Source: Solirubrobacter sp044865965 (lineage in GTDB: Bacteria; Actinomycetota; Thermoleophilia; Solirubrobacterales; Solirubrobacteraceae). From it: 9,854 nucleotides of DNA. The notes beneath the pieces were generated by a model that was given only the letters and a program-made list of their open reading frames with translations, was not told the DNA's origin and made no database searches. Every line of letters starts with the position of its first letter. Position 1 is the stretch's first letter. Shown piece by piece: positions 1-6,333 of the stretch. The stretch spans positions 1 to 9,854 of the forward strand of contig JBIOTP010000059.1 in NCBI GenBank assembly GCA_044865965.1. The letters are read 5' to 3'. A program made the position numbers and the translations under genes.

Positions 1-596
1 GCCTCGAGCCCGCCGCAGATCGTCTCGACGACGTGTGCCTTCGCGCGCTCGTAGCGCCCCTCGTCCTCGTCGCCGAGCCCGAAGATCCAGCTCGTCAAGA
101 CCTGCTCGATCGCGCCGTAGAACGCCATCGCGGCGAACTCGGCGGTGATCTCCGGGCTGAACTCGCCGGTCGCCTGGGCCTTCTCGACGACCCCGCGGAT
201 CAGCCCGTAGGCCTCCGTGATCTTGCCGAGGTGGGCGGCGCCGAACGAGTTCGCCGCGCGCGTGACCTCGACGATGATCACCTTCATCAGGTCGGGATCG
301 TGACGGTAGGACTCGATGATGAAGCCGGCGATCGCCCCGAGCTTCTCGCGCGCCGGGATGTCGAGCGCGTCGGTCTCGCGGATCGCGTCGAGGAGCACGT
401 CCCAGCGCTCGAGGAACAGCGTGTCGAGCACCTGGTCCTTGGACTGGAAGTAGTGGTAGACGAGCCCGTAGGCGACGCCCGCCTCGTCGGCGATGTCCGA
501 CACGCGGCAGGTGTGGAAGCCCTGGCGCGCGAACACGCGCACGGCGGCGTCGAGGATCACCCGCCGCTTGTCGACCGCCTGGCGCGTCGGGGCCAC
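1..596 (-). CDS. TetR/AcrR-family transcriptional regulator (3' end outside window)
   Basis: Reading the minus strand from a GTG at 596 gives 198 open codons that run off the left edge, so the C-terminus is missing, probably by only a little, since TetR proteins are usually 190-220 residues. Residues 10-54 form a standard TetR DNA-binding domain: helix 1 contains ILDAAVRVFARQGF, and the helix-turn-helix contains SDIADEAGVAYGLVYHYF followed by SKDQVL. The remainder is helical and looks like a TetR ligand-binding/dimerisation domain (for example FIIESYRHDPDLMKVII). The start is supported by a GAGG at 607-610, ten bases upstream, and by the preceding nitrilase stop, which overlaps it by one base (TAGTG). 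This indicates one transcript with coupled translation. The protein probably represses its own operon through the inverted repeat at 1446-1471 (inference). The effector is unknown; many relatives sense acyl-CoAs or small hydrophobic compounds. Confidence 0.9.
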   Translation of the reverse strand, partial: MAPTRQAVDKRRVILDAAVRVFARQGFHTCRVSDIADEAGVAYGLVYHYFQSKDQVLDTLFLERWDVLLDAIRETDALDIPAREKLGAIAGFIIESYRHDPDLMKVIIVEVTRAANSFGAAHLGKITEAYGLIRGVVEKAQATGEFSPEITAEFAAMAFYGAIEQVLTSWIFGLGDEDEGRYERAKAHVVETICGGLE

Positions 597-1426
597 TACG
601 TGAGCACCTCGGCCGGCCAGCGGTAGGCCTCCGGCCGGCGGTTGGCCAGCGACGGGAGCGAGCGGCGGATCTCGGCCTGGCGGTCGAGGTCGAGGTCGGC
701 GGTGATGAACGTCTCGGCGTCGGGCGCCTGGGCGAGCACGATCCCCCACGGGTCGACGATCATCGAGCGCCCGCCGGAGCGGTAGCCGGGCGCGTGCTCG
801 CCGATCTGGTTGGGGGCGATCACGAAGCACTGGTCCTCGATCGCGCGGGCCCGCAGCAGGACCTCCCAGTGCTCGCGCGTGGTGGTCAGCGTGAAGGCGG
901 CCGGGACGGCGAGGATGCGCGCGCCGCGAACGGCGAGGATGCGGTAGAGCTCGGGGAAGCGCAGGTCGTAGCAGACGGTCAGGCCGAGCCCCGTCCCGTC
1001 GGCGGTCTCCGAGACGACGATCTCCTCGCCGGGCGCCTCGTGCTCGGACTCGCGGTACGTGCGGCCGCCGACCTCGACGTCGAACATGTGGATCTTGCGA
1101 TAGGTCGCGCGGACCTCGCCGTCGGGGCCGACGTGCACCGACGTGTTGCGGCCGCGCTCCTCGCCCTCCACGCGCTCGGCGAACGAGCCCGCGACGAGGT
1201 CGATGCCCAGCTCGCGGGCGGTCGCGCGCGCCCAGGCGAGCACGGGGCCGTCGTAGGGCTCGGCGCCGGCGGCGGTCTGCTCCGGGGACCCGAGCACCGG
1301 CCACTTCTCGGGCAGCACGACGAGCTGCGCGCCCGCGCCGGCGGCCGCGCGCGTGAGGCGATCGGCGGCCGCCAGGTTGCGGTCGCGGTCGGGAGTCGAC
1401 TGCAGCTGGATGGCGGCGGCTCGCAC
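596..1426 (-). CDS. Carbon-nitrogen hydrolase (nitrilase superfamily, Nit1/Nit2-like amidase)
   Basis: The protein has 276 residues, a normal length for Nit-type members. The superfamily's Glu-Lys-Cys triad is visible: Glu40 in VVLPEKW, Lys111 in YRKIHMFDV and Cys152 in TVCYDLRFPELYR. An additional acidic residue lies around 126-130 (RESEHE). The IHMFDV and CYDLRFPELYR motifs resemble the Nit1/Nit2 branch, which contains deaminated-glutathione amidase and omega-amidase, more than true nitrilases, so hydrolysis of a linear amide in the cytosol is the best guess. The substrate is not determined. The GTG start at 1426 has a good Shine-Dalgarno sequence at 1434-1439 seven bases upstream, and a palindromic operator begins about 20 bases upstream. 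Its stop overlaps the start of the TetR gene, so expression is probably controlled by that regulator. The reading frame is intact. Confidence 0.92.
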   Translation of the reverse strand: MRAAAIQLQSTPDRDRNLAAADRLTRAAAGAGAQLVVLPEKWPVLGSPEQTAAGAEPYDGPVLAWARATARELGIDLVAGSFAERVEGEERGRNTSVHVGPDGEVRATYRKIHMFDVEVGGRTYRESEHEAPGEEIVVSETADGTGLGLTVCYDLRFPELYRILAVRGARILAVPAAFTLTTTREHWEVLLRARAIEDQCFVIAPNQIGEHAPGYRSGGRSMIVDPWGIVLAQAPDAETFITADLDLDRQAEIRRSLPSLANRRPEAYRWPAEVLT

Positions 1427-1433
1427 GGCGTTG

Positions 1434-1439
1434 CTCCTT
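1434..1439 (-). promoter_or_regulatory. Ribosome binding site of the nitrilase gene
   Basis: Minus-strand AAGGAG lies seven bases before the GTG codon at 1426. It is the clearest Shine-Dalgarno sequence in the window and fixes the GTG as the nitrilase start. Confidence 0.8.
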
Positions 1440-1445
1440 CCCCAA

Positions 1446-1471
1446 ACGGATTGACCGATCAGTCAATCCGT
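1446..1471. promoter_or_regulatory. Inverted repeat, probable TetR-family operator
   Basis: Two perfect 10-bp arms, ACGGATTGAC (1446-1455) and GTCAATCCGT (1462-1471), flank a six-base centre. Four of the six centre bases also pair symmetrically. The TTGAC..GATC..GTCAA core is typical of operators bound by TetR-family dimers. The site lies 20-45 bases upstream of the nitrilase GTG and about 105 bases upstream of the divergent DUF2804 gene. A -10-like TATGCT on the minus strand (1478-1483) would place transcription initiation near the operator, but I found no convincing -35. The natural candidate for binding is the TetR protein encoded two genes down the same transcript. Whether it also controls the divergent unit cannot be told from sequence. 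Confidence 0.75.
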
Positions 1472-1493
1472 CGTTTGAGCATATCGTCCGCGC

Positions 1494-1580
1494 ATGACCG
1501 CGCCGACGGCCCGCGCCGGGCGCCCCGCGACGAGGGGGCCGGTCCGCGCCGGGCGCCCCGCGACGAAGCGGCGGCGGTGA
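1494..1580 (+). other. Possible 28-codon upstream ORF with internal 11-residue repeat
   Basis: An ATG at 1494 opens a short frame ending with TGA at 1578-1580, which overlaps the proposed GTG start of the DUF2804 gene (1577) in a GTGA junction. The peptide is Arg-, Ala- and Pro-rich and contains RAGRPAT twice, ending in KRRR. No Shine-Dalgarno precedes the ATG, so it would have to be leaderless or poorly translated. In favour of function: the exact start/stop overlap, a common coupling arrangement. Against: short length, low-complexity composition, and the possibility that the downstream gene starts at 1583 or 1589 instead. It may be fortuitous. Confidence 0.25.
1511..1566 (+). repeat. Direct repeat, 23-bp unit, two copies, 33-bp period
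   Basis: The 23 bases at 1511-1533 recur exactly at 1544-1566; the unit begins CCGCGCCGGG and ends CGCGACGA. The 33-bp period is a multiple of three, so any frame reading through keeps phase. The repeat lies in the leader of the DUF2804 gene, between the operator-like inverted repeat and the start codon. It looks like a recent slippage duplication. A role in the 5' leader is possible but not shown. Confidence 0.7.
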
Positions 1581-2308
1581 GCATGCGGATGGTCCGGGGC
1601 GGCTGCCCCCTCAAGCGGTGGACGTGGGTGGGCGCGTTCGGCCCGGCGGCGATGGTGTGCGTGGCGCGTGCGGCGATCGGGCCGCTGCACGTCTCGTGGT
1701 GGGCGGTGTGGGATCGCGAGGCGGGCCTGCTGAGCGAGCGTACGCGGCGCTCGTGGCTGGGCGTGGCGGTCTCGCCCGCGAGGGCGGAGGTGCGGGGCCG
1801 GATCGCGCTGACGCTGGAGCGCGGGCAGCCGATCGAGGTCACCTCGCCGCACGGCCGCCAGCTGATCTGGACGCGCAAGACGCCGGTGCGCGTGCGCGGT
1901 GAGGCGCTGGGCATCGCGATCGACGCCGCCGGCCTGCTCGACGAGTCGGCCGGCTACCACGCCCGCCACACGGCGTGGCGATGGTCGGCCGGCTGCGGCG
2001 TGTCGGCGGCGGGCGCCGCCGTGACCTGGAACCTGGTCGAGGGGCTGCACGACGGGCCCGTGGAGTCCGAGCGCACCGTGTGGGTCGACGGCGTGCCGCA
2101 CGCGGTCGGGCCGCAGGCGTTCGACGGGCTCGCCGGCGTCGGCGGGCTGCGCTTCAGCGCCGAGGCGACGCGCGCCCGGCGCGAGCGCCTGCTCCTGCTC
2201 GCCTCCGACTACGAGCAGCCGTTCGGCACGTTCACCGGCTCGCTGCCGGTGGCGGGTGAGTTGCGTCACGGATGGGGCGTGATGGAGCGCCACGAGGCAG
2301 ACTGGTGA
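1577..2308 (+). CDS. DUF2804-family protein of unknown function
   Basis: From the GTG at 1577 the product is 243 residues. Features I associate with DUF2804 proteins of high-GC Actinobacteria are present in order: PLKRWTWVGAFGP (residues 11-23), SWWAVWDRE (40-48), SPHGRQLIWTRKTPV (90-104), a GYHARHTAWRWSAG stretch near 130-145, and a C-terminal YEQPFGTFTGSLP followed by GVMERHEADW at the end. Abundant Trp and alternating polar/nonpolar segments suggest a beta-rich fold. I see no signal peptide, membrane helix or known catalytic motif. Alternative starts are ATG at 1583 and 1589. An in-frame TTG at 1475 would add a low-complexity N-terminus spanning the direct repeat and seems less likely. No clear Shine-Dalgarno is present. 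The stop is one base before the P450 ATG, so the two are co-transcribed, but no biochemical role is known to me. Confidence 0.85.
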   Translation: MSMRMVRGGCPLKRWTWVGAFGPAAMVCVARAAIGPLHVSWWAVWDREAGLLSERTRRSWLGVAVSPARAEVRGRIALTLERGQPIEVTSPHGRQLIWTRKTPVRVRGEALGIAIDAAGLLDESAGYHARHTAWRWSAGCGVSAAGAAVTWNLVEGLHDGPVESERTVWVDGVPHAVGPQAFDGLAGVGGLRFSAEATRARRERLLLLASDYEQPFGTFTGSLPVAGELRHGWGVMERHEADW

Positions 2309-2309
2309 C

Positions 2310-3602
2310 ATGACCGTCCCGCCCGGGCCCCGCATGCCCCGCCCGCTCCAGACGCTCGGGTGGATCACCCGCCCGGGCCCGTTCGTGCGCCGCCAGCAGG
2401 CGCGCTTCGGCGACGCGTTCAGCCTGCGGATCGCGCAGGAGGGGACGTGGGTGATGCTCTCGCACCCGGACGCCGTCAAGCAGGTGTTCACGGGCGACCC
2501 GGCCGTCCTGCACGCCGGCGAGGGCAACGTGATCCTGCGCCCCCTGCTCGGGCCGCGCTCGCTGCTGCTGCTCGACGGCCGCGAGCACCTCGCCGAGCGC
2601 AAGCAGATGCTGCCGCCGTTCCACGGCGAGCGGATGCAGGCCTACGGCGAGCTGATCGCGGACATCGCCGAGCGTGAGGTGGCGTCGTGGCCCGCGGCGC
2701 CGATCGCGATGCGCCCGCGGATGCAGGCGCTCACGCTCGAGGTGATCATGCGCGCGGTGTTCGGCGTGCGCGACGAGCGGCTGCGCGCCGCGCTCGTGGC
2801 GCTGCTGGACTGGACGATGGACCCGCGGTTGATCCTGCCGGTCGCGCTCGCCGGCCCCGACCGGGTCGAGCCGCTGATCCGCCGCGTGCGCGCGCCGGTG
2901 GACGAGCTCCTCGGCGCGGAGATCGCGCGCCGGCGCGGCGCGTCCGACCTGGCCGAGCGCGACGACATCCTGTCGATGCTGCTGGCCGCGTCGGACCTGC
3001 CCGACGCCGCGCTGCTCGACGAGCTGGTCACCCTGCTCGTCGCGGGCCACGAGACGACGGCGACCGCGCTGTCCTGGGGTCTCGAGCGGCTCGCGCGCCA
3101 CCCGGCGGCGTGGGAGCGCGTGCGCGAGGGCGAGGACGACTACCTCGACGCGGTGGTCAAGGAGACGCTGCGGCTGCGCCCGGTGGTGCCGCTCGTGCTG
3201 CGGCGGCTCAAGGCGCCGATGGAGATCGGCGGCTGGGACCTGCCGGCGGGCGTGATCGTGGCGCCGTGCGTCCTGCTGGTGCACCGCCGCCCGGACGTCT
3301 ACCCCGACCCGCACGCGTTCCGCCCCGAGCGCTTCCTCGAGCGCCCGGCGGGGACGTACACGTGGATCCCGTTCGGCGGCGGCGTCCGCCGCTGCCTGGG
3401 CGCGAGCTTCGCCCAGTTCGAGATGAAGACCGTGCTGCGGGCGATCGCCGCGCGGGTGGAGCGCTTGGCGCCCGAGGACCCGGCGCCCGAGCGGGTGAGG
3501 CGCCGCGCGGTCACGCTCACGCCGGCGCAGGGCGCCCGCGTCATCGCGGCGTCACGAGCAGCGCCTGCGCCCCGCGCGCAACCGGTCCCGTCGGGTCGCT
3601 GA
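2310..3602 (+). CDS. Cytochrome P450
   Basis: The product is 430 residues and a complete soluble bacterial P450. It begins with the proline-rich PPGPRMPRPLQTLGW, has GDAFSLRI near residue 35, the I-helix oxygen-activation motif AGHETT (245-250), the K-helix ETLR (Glu285, Arg288), a PERF element (FRPERFLERP), and the haem-ligand loop FGGGVRRCLG with Cys362. It would hydroxylate a hydrophobic substrate using electrons from a ferredoxin and reductase, neither of which is encoded here. The N-terminus recalls actinobacterial groups such as CYP135/CYP138, a loose impression only. The ATG is one base after the DUF2804 stop, with a weak GAGG at 2294-2297, implying coupled translation. The last ~20 residues (Ala/Pro/Arg-rich) overlap the 3' end of the convergent thioesterase gene and are probably an unstructured tail. 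Confidence 0.95.
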   Translation: MTVPPGPRMPRPLQTLGWITRPGPFVRRQQARFGDAFSLRIAQEGTWVMLSHPDAVKQVFTGDPAVLHAGEGNVILRPLLGPRSLLLLDGREHLAERKQMLPPFHGERMQAYGELIADIAEREVASWPAAPIAMRPRMQALTLEVIMRAVFGVRDERLRAALVALLDWTMDPRLILPVALAGPDRVEPLIRRVRAPVDELLGAEIARRRGASDLAERDDILSMLLAASDLPDAALLDELVTLLVAGHETTATALSWGLERLARHPAAWERVREGEDDYLDAVVKETLRLRPVVPLVLRRLKAPMEIGGWDLPAGVIVAPCVLLVHRRPDVYPDPHAFRPERFLERPAGTYTWIPFGGGVRRCLGASFAQFEMKTVLRAIAARVERLAPEDPAPERVRRRAVTLTPAQGARVIAASRAAPAPRAQPVPSGR

Positions 3603-4299
3603 GGACCGAGCGGGCGAGGCCGGCGCCGCCGGCGGCGATCTCGGTCTCGGCGTCGAGGCACACCCACTCCCCGACCGGGGCCCGCAGGAAGTGGACGCTG
3701 AGCTCGACGTTGATGAAGAGGAAGCGCTCCCAGTCGAGCACGTTCGACGCGCCGTTGCCGGAGTCGGCGACCGCCATCACGCGCTGCAGCGGGCTCGGCT
3801 CCTCGCCCTCGACGAGCGGCATCGTGAGGCGCGTCCAGACGGTCGCGGGCCCGCGCTCGAGCCAGGCGCCGGCCGCCCACCGCCACTCCACCGCGTTCGT
3901 GTAGCCCTCGCCGAGCTGCGGCGGTGCGGTCTCCGCCGTATCGGGCAGCGCGAGCGGAGCCGGGCCGGCGGGGGTGGACTCCTCGGTGGCGAGCACGCGC
4001 CAGGCGCGGGCGCGCAGGAACGGGCGGCCGTCGATCGACACCTCGCCGGCGAGCAGCTCGACGCTGCGTCCCGGGCGCTCCACCCCGGCGCGGACCTCGA
4101 GCTCGGCGATCGGCAGCGCGCCGAGGATCTCGATCGTGATGCGCGCGAGCACCATCCCGTCGCGCGGCTCGCAGCGCTCGAACGCGCGCGTCATCAGCGC
4201 CGCCGGCGGGCCGGCGTGCTGATGGCGCGGATCCCACGGGCCGCGCGTGTGGGGCGTGGACTCGAAGCGCCCCTCGCCGCGGGGGATGAAGAAGCTCAA
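3541..4299 (-). CDS. Acyl-CoA thioesterase, double-hotdog (TesB-like/4HBT_3) family
   Basis: The protein has 252 residues, the normal size for a fused two-hotdog thioesterase. The N-terminal half contains RGPWDPRHQHAGPPAAL (residues 19-35), a hallmark of this family. The C-terminal half carries AVADSGNG with Asp179 and GAQALLV with Gln245, matching the positions of the TesB-type catalytic Asp and Gln. It should hydrolyse an acyl-CoA to free acid and CoA in the cytosol. The TTG start at 4299 gives the SFF N-terminus common in relatives; only a loose GAGGG lies upstream. It follows the CoA-transferase-family gene by 34 bases and is the last gene of the minus-strand operon. Its 3' end overlaps the convergent P450 by 62 bp. 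Substrate unknown; a broad housekeeping or product-release role is possible. Confidence 0.88.
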   Translation of the reverse strand: MSFFIPRGEGRFESTPHTRGPWDPRHQHAGPPAALMTRAFERCEPRDGMVLARITIEILGALPIAELEVRAGVERPGRSVELLAGEVSIDGRPFLRARAWRVLATEESTPAGPAPLALPDTAETAPPQLGEGYTNAVEWRWAAGAWLERGPATVWTRLTMPLVEGEEPSPLQRVMAVADSGNGASNVLDWERFLFINVELSVHFLRAPVGEWVCLDAETEIAAGGAGLARSVLSDPTGPVARGAQALLVTPR

Positions 4300-4333
4300 C
4301 GGGCCGCCCCCGCCCTCGCCCCGAGGCGGGCGC

Positions 4334-5461
4334 TCACGCCACCGCCCCCTCGTCGCGCAGCGCCGCGATCTCGTCGGCGCCGTAGCCGGCCCCCCGCAGC
4401 ACCTCGTCGGTGTGCTCGCCGAGGCCGGGCGGGCCGCCGCGGGGATCGGCGGGCGTGCGCGAGAGCTTCACCGGCGGGCCGAGCGTGCGCCCGCCGACCA
4501 CCATCCCGCGGGCCCGGACCTGCTCGTCTTCGAGCGCCTCGTCGAGCTCCTGCACCGGCTCGAGGCAGCAGTCGTGCTCGGCCGCGAACGCCGCCCACTC
4601 GGCGCGCGTGCGGGCCGCCATGAGCGCCTCGACCTGCACGTGGGCGGGCGAGCCGGGGCCGTCGAACTGGTGCGCGACCAGGTCGGGACGGCCCGCGCCG
4701 TGGCAGAAGGCGGACCAGAACTTCGGCTCCAGCGCGCCGAGCGCGACCCACCCGTCGGCGCAGCGGTACGGCCGGTAGCAGAGCACGCCGCCGCCGAGCA
4801 CGAGATGCCCGCGCTGCGCCGGCCGCCCCTCCGTCAGCAGCGCCGCCGCCGGCATCGCGAGCCAGGCCAGGGCCCCGTCGGCCATCGCGGCGTCCACGAA
4901 CTGCCCCGCGCCGGAGTGCTCGCGCTCGCGCAGCGCGGCGAGGATGCCGAACGCCGCGGTCAGGGCGCCGCCGCCGAGGTCGGCGATCTGGCCGGCGGAC
5001 TGGACGGGCGGCCCGCCCGCGTCGCCGCTCAGCGCCAGCACCCCCACGCGCGCGAGGTAGTTGAGGTCGTGCCCGGCGCGATCGCGCAGCGGGCCGTCCT
5101 GCCCGTAGCCGGTGATCGCGCAGTAGACGAGCCGCGGGTTGGCGACGCGCAGGCGCTCCCAGCCGACGCCGAGACGGTCGAGGACGCCGGGCCGGAACGA
5201 CTCCACCAGCACGTCGGCCTCGCGCGCGAGCCGCAGCAGCACCTCGCGCCCCGCGTCCGTCTTGAGGTCGACGCGCAGCGAGCGCTTCCCCCGGTTGAGC
5301 GCCTCGAAGGCCGGCGGGTCGTTGCGCGCGTAGTCGCCCGCCCCGGTGTCCTCGACCTTGATCACGTCCGCGCCGAAGTCCGCCAGCAGCAGCGTGCAGA
5401 AGCCGCCCGGCAGCAGGCGCGTGAGGTCGAGCACCCGCAGGCCGCCGAGCGGGCCGGTCAC
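4334..5461 (-). CDS. CaiB/BaiF (class III CoA-transferase) family, alpha-methylacyl-CoA racemase-like
   Basis: The GTG at 5461 gives 375 residues, close to the 350-400 usual for this family. The N-terminus (GPLGGLRVLDLTRLLPGGF, then LLLADFGADVIKVED) is the CoA-binding start. Residues matching the alpha-methylacyl-CoA racemase active site are all present: His131 and Asp132 in AGHDLNYL, Asp161 in IADLGGG and Glu245 in GALEPKFW; the mycobacterial enzyme uses His126, Asp156 and Glu241. Formyl-CoA-type transferases depend on an Asp equivalent to Asp132, so motif evidence favours racemase but does not exclude transferase activity. The start overlaps the BKACE stop by four bases (GTGA), a strong sign of co-translation. 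A racemase would interconvert 2R- and 2S-methyl-branched acyl-CoAs. The open frame continues upstream without an in-frame stop as far as 7237, but that part is antisense shadow of other genes. Confidence 0.9.
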   Translation of the reverse strand: MTGPLGGLRVLDLTRLLPGGFCTLLLADFGADVIKVEDTGAGDYARNDPPAFEALNRGKRSLRVDLKTDAGREVLLRLAREADVLVESFRPGVLDRLGVGWERLRVANPRLVYCAITGYGQDGPLRDRAGHDLNYLARVGVLALSGDAGGPPVQSAGQIADLGGGALTAAFGILAALREREHSGAGQFVDAAMADGALAWLAMPAAALLTEGRPAQRGHLVLGGGVLCYRPYRCADGWVALGALEPKFWSAFCHGAGRPDLVAHQFDGPGSPAHVQVEALMAARTRAEWAAFAAEHDCCLEPVQELDEALEDEQVRARGMVVGGRTLGPPVKLSRTPADPRGGPPGLGEHTDEVLRGAGYGADEIAALRDEGAVA

Positions 5462-6321
5462 GCCAGCCCCAGCATCGCGCGCGCCTCGCCGACCGTCGCG
5501 AGCCGGCGCCCGGCGTCCGTCGTCATGCGCGCCGCGCGCGCCACGAGGTCGCCGTTCGAGCGCGCCATCGTGCCGTCCGGCAGGTAGAAGTTGTCCTCCA
5601 GGCCGACCCGCACGTTGCCGCCCAGCGCGAGCGCGGCCGACAGGAGCGGCCACTGGTCGCGCGAGATCCCGATCACGCCCCACTGGTGCGGCACGCCGGG
5701 TACCTGCTCGGCCATGTGCGCCACGTTGCGGGCGGTCGGCCGGATCCCGCCGACCACGCCCATCACGAACGACACCTGCAGCGGCGGCGCCAGCGGCCCC
5801 ATGTCCAGCAGGGGGTCCAGGCTCGCCACGTGCCCGGAGTCGAAGCACTCGTGCTCGGGCCGGATCCCGCACTCGACCATCGCGTCCAGCAGCGCCGCGA
5901 TCGTGTCGAACGAGTTCTCGAACACGGCCTTGAACACGAACTCCTTGCGCCGCGCCGAGTACTTCGCGTAGTTCATCGAGCCCATGTTCAGCGCGCCGAC
6001 CTCCGGCCTGAGCTCGCGCAGGTAGGCGATCCGCTTCTCCACGGGCACGCCGATCGCGCCCGTCGAGTAGTTGACGATGACGCCGTCGCCGACCTCGGCC
6101 CGGATCGCGTCGGTGATCGCGCGGAAGTCCTTGATCTCGTAGCTCGGCGTCCCGTCCCGGCGGCGCGCGTGGATGTGGATCATCACGCCGCCCTCGTCCA
6201 CGATCCGGCGCGCCTCGGCGGCGTACTCCTCGGGCGTGTACGGGATCGCCGGGCAGCGGTCCCGCGCCGCCAGCGCGCCGGAGATCGCACAGGTGAGGAT
6301 GACGGGGTCGTCGAGCGCCAC
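5458..6321 (-). CDS. Beta-keto acid cleavage enzyme (BKACE, formerly DUF849)
   Basis: The product is 287 residues, typical of BKACE TIM-barrel enzymes. Family-defining residues are visible by comparison with the 3-keto-5-aminohexanoate cleavage enzyme Kce: zinc ligands His49 and His51 (MIHIHAR) and Glu242 (VGLEDN), plus catalytic-site Ser86 (NYSTG), Arg238 and Asp243. The family reaction is beta-keto acid + acetyl-CoA giving acetoacetate + a new acyl-CoA. The N-terminal TCAISGALAARDRCPAIPYTPEEYAAEARR is typical. Substrate is set by residues I cannot interpret; known examples include 3-keto-5-aminohexanoate (lysine fermentation) and dehydrocarnitine. The GTG start at 6321 lies 12 bases after the oxidase stop with no Shine-Dalgarno, so translation probably depends on read-on from the upstream gene. 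The stop overlaps the start of the racemase-like gene. Confidence 0.93.
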   Translation of the reverse strand: MALDDPVILTCAISGALAARDRCPAIPYTPEEYAAEARRIVDEGGVMIHIHARRRDGTPSYEIKDFRAITDAIRAEVGDGVIVNYSTGAIGVPVEKRIAYLRELRPEVGALNMGSMNYAKYSARRKEFVFKAVFENSFDTIAALLDAMVECGIRPEHECFDSGHVASLDPLLDMGPLAPPLQVSFVMGVVGGIRPTARNVAHMAEQVPGVPHQWGVIGISRDQWPLLSAALALGGNVRVGLEDNFYLPDGTMARSNGDLVARAARMTTDAGRRLATVGEARAMLGLA

Positions 6322-6333
6322 GAGGGCGGAAAG

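Noticed and set aside
33..626. Plus-strand 197-codon frame at the left edge
   Set aside because: Antisense shadow of the TetR gene, whose minus-strand frame carries a clear helix-turn-helix domain.
794..1576. Plus-strand extension of the DUF2804 frame far upstream
   Set aside because: It reads antisense through the nitrilase gene and has no family-like sequence. Conserved DUF2804 motifs begin only after 1577.
1463..2602. Minus-strand 379-codon open frame
   Set aside because: Antisense to the DUF2804 and P450 genes; Arg/His/Pro-rich composition, no recognisable domain.
2687..3904. Plus-strand 405-codon frame overlapping the P450
   Set aside because: Alternate-frame shadow of the P450, dominated by Arg/Ala/Gly repeats; the P450 frame has all family motifs.
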